Shown: positions 60,066-64,000 of the stretch, one piece after another
How the letters are laid out: each line of letters starts with the position of its first letter
Position numbering within the stretch: the first letter of the stretch is position 1
Notes under the pieces: model-generated
The model's input: only the letters and a program-made list of their open reading frames with translations
Databases searched by the model: none
Told to the model about the DNA's origin: nothing
Translations under genes and position numbers: made by a program
Assembly: GCA_034766995.1 (NCBI GenBank)
Contig: CM068320.1
Coordinates: 9,519,501-9,583,500, forward strand
Length of the DNA: 64,000 bases
Origin: Acanthacorydalis orientalis
Lineage: Eukaryota; Arthropoda; Insecta; Megaloptera; Corydalidae
Direction: 5' to 3'

Positions 60066-61915
60066 ATACATCTGTGATTTTTATAAAATGTCTAATAATC
60101 GTTAAACACGAGTGCTTCTTCAGTCTCGTATAAAAATTTGCTCCTCACTATCTGTGATTTTTAGACAATGTCTAATAATCGTTGTCAAGCACTAGTTACT
60201 TTTCGGCCTCGTCTAAAAATTGTCCATCATCTGTGATTTTTAGACAATATCTCAAAATCGTCATTAAGTATGAGTGATATTTTGACCTCTTCTAAAAATT
60301 GTCAATCCTCATCTGTGATTTTTAAACAATGTCTAGTAATCGTCGTTAGACGAATGATTTTTCGGCTGGGCAAAAAAATTACTCATCATCGCGTGATTAT
60401 TATGGAATGTTTAATAATCGTCAAACACAAGTAATTTTTCGGTTTCGTCTAAAAATTCTCCATCATTGCCTGTGATTTTTAGAAAGTCTAATTATCGTCG
60501 TCAAGTACAAGTGATTTTTCGACCTCATCATAAAATTGTCCATCATCTGTGATTTTTATACAATGTCTCAATCATCATCAAGTATGAGCGACATTTCGGC
60601 CTCGTCTAAAAATTGTCAATTCTCACCTGCAATTTTTAGACAATGTCTAATAATCGTCGGCAAGCACTAGTGATTTTTCGGTTTCGTAATAACATAAAAA
60701 TATCATCCAACGTAAATATCATCCAACATTGCCTGTGGTTTTTATAGAATGTCTAATAATCGTTGTTAAACACGAGTGACTTTTCGACCTCATCTAAAAA
60801 TTGTCCATCATCGTATGTGATTTTTGGACAGTATCTAAAAATTGTAATCAACAAGTGATTTTTTGGTCTCTTCAAAAAATATGTCAATCATCTACTGTAG
60901 TTTTTAGACAATATCTAAAAATCGTCGTCAAGCACGAATGATTTTACTGCTCCGTTTAAAAATTGACCATCATCGTCTGTGATTTTAAGACTGTCTAATA
61001 ATCGTCATCAAGCACTAGTGATTTTTCGGCCTAGTCTAAAAATTGTATCATTGTAATCTTGAGACAATGTCCAAAAATGCTCGTCAAGTATGAGTGATTA
61101 TTCGGTCTGACCTAAAAATTGTTTACCTTTGTCTGTGACTTTTAGACAATATCCAAAAATTGTCTTGAAACAAGTGATATTTCAGCCTCATCTAAAAATT
61201 GTCCATCATCGCATGTGATATTAGAACAATGTGTAAAAATCGTCATAAAAACAAGTGATTTTTCTGTTTCGTCAAAGTATATGTATCATCGACTATGACT
61301 TTTAGATAATGTCTAAAAATCATTGTCAAACCAAATGATTTTCCGGTCGTAAAATCCAAGAGATTTTTCGGTCTCGTCAAAATGTCTATTATCGACTGTG
61401 ATTTTTGAGTATTATCTGAAAATCGTCGCTAAACTCAAGTGATTTTTTGACTTCATCAAAAATTGTACATCATTGCATGTAACTATTGAACAATGTCTAA
61501 AATTGTCGTTAAATCCAAGTGAATTTTAGACAATGTTTAAAAGTCGTCGTTAAAACTAACTGATATTTAGATAATCTCTAAAAATCATTACCAAACTCAA
61601 GTGATTTTTAGACATTGTCTAAAAATCGGAGTTAAACCTAATTGATTTTTAGACAATGTCTAAAAATTGTCGTTAAAATAACGTGATATTTATACAATGT
61701 CAAAAAATCTTCATTAAACAGAACTTATTTTTCGAAAATATCTAAAAATCGGGGTTAAAATTGTGATTTTTGACAATGTCTAAAAATCGTTAAACCAGAG
61801 TATTTTTAACAATGTCTAAAAATTGTCGTTAACGCTGAGTGAATTTTAGACAATGTCAAAAAACCATCATTAAACCTGAGTGTATTTTAGGCAAGTTCTA
61901 ATAATCGTTAAACCC
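60066..61915 (+). repeat. Satellite array with dyad core, ~80-bp dimers grading into ~41-bp monomers
   Basis: A tandem array of about 17-18 diverged ~80-bp units followed by about 10 ~41-bp units. Each 80-bp unit has two related halves: A, built round TTTTTAGACAATGTCTAA and ending 'ATCGTCGTCAAGCACGA', and B, 'GTGATTTTTCGGCCTCGTCT' followed by 'AAAAATTGTCCATCATC'. From about 61500 only A-like monomers occur, ending 'CGTCGTTAAACC'. The A core is a dyad; at 61603-61627 it is a perfect 12+1+12 palindrome. Units differ by substitutions and small indels, so the array is old or weakly homogenised. No coding capacity. Confidence 0.9.
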
Positions 61916-62212
61916 GTGTTCCCGATTTTTCAAAAAATTAATTTCGGAAAATTGCGAATTTTTTTCATATCAAAATATACGCCAGCCGAAAACGTGCGTG
62001 GATGTCAGTTCGTCCATATAATGCACAGGGCCGGCTTAGCGGCACCACAAAGTCTGACATTTCAAGGATTCTAAACTTTGAGAATTTTCAATATTTTATT
62101 TGCGTTTTTCAACACTTTATCGTGCGAATTGCGCGTTTTGAATGTTTGTACGTCAAAGTACGTGTCGAGAAGATTCGATTACGCTGAAAATATCGATAGA
62201 AAATTTTCCTTG
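61916..62212. other. Unclassified spacer between satellite and GT repeats
   Basis: About 300 bp of non-repetitive sequence, less AT-rich than the gene region. It contains short open frames without recognisable similarity. It may be a fragment of another repeat. Confidence 0.5.
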
Positions 62213-62647
62213 CGTGTGTACATGCGTGCGTACGGGCGTGTGTACGTACGTGTGTGTGCGTATGTGTGTGTGCGCGTGCGTGTGCGTGAGCGTGCGTGCG
62301 TGTGCGTCTCTCTCTGTGTCTCTGTGTGTGTGTGTCTCTCTCTCTATCTCCCTGTGTGTGTCTCTCTCTGTGTCTCTGCGTTTCTCTATCTGTGTGTGGT
62401 GTGTCTCTGTGTGTCTCTCTCTCTCTGTGCTGTGTGGCTCTCTCTCCTCTGTGTGTGTCTCTGTTATGTGTGGCTGTGTGTGTGTGTGTCTCTGGGTGTG
62501 TGTCTGTATGTGTGTGTGTGCGCGTGTGTCTGTGTGTGTGTGTGTCTGTGTGTGTGTGTCACTCTGTGTGTGCCTATCTGTGTGTGTGTCTCTCTCTCTC
62601 TCTCTGTGTGTATGTGTATGTGTGTGTCTGTGCTGTGTGTGTCTCTC

Positions 62648-62717
<70 letters not shown>

Positions 62718-63490
62718 TGTTGGTGTGTGTTTGTGTGGGTGTGTGTTTGCGTCGGTGTGTGTTTGCGTCGGTGTGTGTTTGTATGTGTGATTGTGACGGT
62801 GTGTGTTTGTGTATGTTTGTGTGGGTGTGTGTTTGTGTGGGTGTGTTTGTGTAGGTGTAGGTGTGTGTTTGTGTGGGTTGGTTTGTGTGGGTGTGTTTGT
62901 GTGGGTGTGTTTATGTGGGTGTGTTTGTGTGGGTGTGTTTGTGTGGGTGTGTTTGTGTGGGTGTGTTTGTGTGGGTGTGTGTTTGTGTGGGTTTGTGTAT
63001 GTGTGGGTGTGTGTTTGCGTCGGTGTGTGTTTGTATGTGTGATTGTGTCGGTGTGTGTTTGTGTGGGTGTGTGTTTGTGTGGGTGTGCTTGTTTGTGTGG
63101 GTGTGTTTGTGTGTGTGTGGGTGTGTGTTTGTGTGGGTTGGTTTGTGTGGGTTGGTTTGTGTGGGTGTGTGTTTGTGTGGGTGTGTGTTTGTGTGGGTGT
63201 GTGTTTGTGTGGGTGTGTGTTTGTGTGGGTGTGTGTTTGTGTGGGTGTGTGTTTGTGTGGGTGTGTGTTTGTGTGGGTGTGTGTTTGTGTGGGTGTGTGT
63301 TTGTGTGGGTGTGTGTTTGTGTGGGTGTGTGTTTGTGTGGGTGCGTGTTTGTGTGGGTGTGTGTTTGTGTGGGTGCGTGTTTGTGTGGGTGTGTTTGTGT
63401 GTTTGTATGGGTGTGTGTAAGTGTGGGTGTGTGTAAGTGTGAGTTTGTGTAAGTGTGAGTGTGTGTTTATGTGGTTGTGTGTTTGTGTGA
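62213..63490 (+). repeat. TC/GT simple sequence with a 16-bp GT minisatellite
   Basis: The block begins with GTGCGTAC-type repeats, passes through mixed TCTC and GTGT (62306-62690), and ends in a minisatellite with unit GTGTGTGTTTGTGTGG, most regular at about 63165-63400 (about 15 consecutive units). Long open frames across it (up to 436 codons) encode only Cys-Val-Gly-Leu runs and are artefacts of the lack of TAA/TAG in GT-rich DNA. Confidence 0.95.
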
Positions 63491-63645
63491 GTGTGTTTTT
63501 AACTCGGGTTTAACGACGATTCGTGGAATTGTCTAAAAATCACACGAGTTGACAACAATTTTTGGACATTGCCTAAATACTACTCGGGATTAATGACTAT
63601 TGAACATAACCAACAAATTACTTGGGCTTAACGACGTATTTTCAA
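63491..63645 (-). repeat. Dyad-satellite units in inverted orientation
   Basis: Read on the minus strand, this stretch contains 'GATTTTTAGACAATTCC' followed by 'CGTCGTTAAACCCGAGT', plus two more degraded units. These are A-type monomers of the 60066-61915 array in the opposite direction, so the GT block and spacer are flanked by satellite in inverted orientation. Confidence 0.7.
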
Positions 63646-63652
63646 TTTCTTA

Positions 63653-64000
63653 TAGCCGAAAAACTGGTTGAAAAAAGGGTTTTTTGGGCAAATTAAGGCC
63701 ATTTTGGCAAATAATCGTATCGAATCGCACACCACGTGATAGATAATTTCAAGACGCATCTAACGATATGCGACATCACCCATTTCGCACTTAATTTCGA
63801 CTACTTTTAGCCGAAAAACTGGTTGAAAAAAGGGTTTTTTTTGGGCTAAATAAGGATATTTCGGCAAATAATTGGATCGAATCGCACACCACGTGATAGA
63901 TAATTTCAAGACGCATCTAAATATATGCGACATTATCCACTTTGCACTTAATTTCGACTACTTATGGCCGAAAAACTGGTTCAAAAATTTGTTTATCGCG
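63653..64000. repeat. ~156-bp tandem satellite, runs off the window end
   Basis: Copies start with TAGCCGAAAAACTGGTT at 63653 and 63808 and TGGCCGAAAAACTGGTT at 63965, so the period is 155-157 bp. Within the unit, 'GAATCGCACACCACGTGATA' and 'ATTTCAAGACGCATCTAA' are perfectly kept between the two complete copies. The high identity and the length suggest a chromosomal satellite continuing to the right. Confidence 0.85.

Noticed and set aside
60066..61915. CRISPR-like array
   Set aside because: Units are directly contiguous and diverge along their full length, with no unique spacers; this is a eukaryotic satellite.
62142..63452. 436-codon open frame rich in Cys, Val and Gly
   Set aside because: It is a translation of GT-rich simple sequence; other frames across the same block are equally open and there is no start context or conserved domain.

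Overview
The window is nuclear DNA of an animal, almost certainly an insect and probably a hymenopteran. The evidence is very AT-rich sequence, GT-AG introns from 57 nt to about 6 kb, widely spaced genes, long (TA)n tracts, several mariner and piggyBac-type relics, and proteins that match insect families best (l(2)34Fc-type Reeler protein, Asteroid, Lodestar). The order-level assignment is inference. No operons, CRISPR arrays, rRNA genes or convincing tRNAs were seen.

Layout. At the left edge is the first coding exon of a secreted Reeler-domain defence protein (minus strand). Two single-exon minus-strand genes follow: a double-MYND zinc-finger protein with an MSS51-like C-terminus (2363-3649) and an Asteroid-family XPG/FEN1-like protein (6494-8515). 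Next come two plus-strand genes: a three-exon MARVEL (CMTM-like) membrane protein (13394-14121) and a three-exon EEPD1 homologue (21621-24584). From 30681 to about 42869 a minus-strand gene encodes an ER-bound oxygenase (mpaB/rubber-oxygenase, DUF2236) family protein; its introns hold mariner debris and long TA tracts. From 46504 to 56110 a 17-exon plus-strand gene encodes a Lodestar/TTF2-type SNF2 ATPase of about 1019 residues, with a decayed mariner between the two halves of its ATP-binding region. A two-exon mitochondrial ribosomal protein L55 gene (57859-58570) follows. I joined the exons by reading splice sites and checking that reading phase is kept across every junction.

The right end changes character. 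The 5' end of a piggyBac-like element (59606-60060) abuts a 1.85-kb satellite whose repeat carries a near-perfect dyad. The satellite passes from about 80-bp dimeric units to about 41-bp monomers. After a short unclassified spacer and 1.3 kb of TC/GT simple sequence, degraded satellite units reappear in opposite orientation, and a different ~156-bp tandem repeat runs off the window end. This looks like entry into heterochromatin or a repeat-rich chromosomal domain.

Mobile DNA includes a 124-bp piggyBac-type MITE with intact TTAA flanks, a ~77-bp mariner MITE resembling MADE1/Hsmar2 ends, four mariner relics, a Jockey-like non-LTR fragment and a ~318-bp multi-palindromic fold-back in a Lodestar intron. 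The genes look like unrelated housekeeping neighbours. Asteroid, EEPD1 and Lodestar all belong to nucleic-acid-processing families, but nothing in the sequence links them functionally. I found no convincing new multi-gene system; the most unusual structures are the dyad satellite and the fold-back element.
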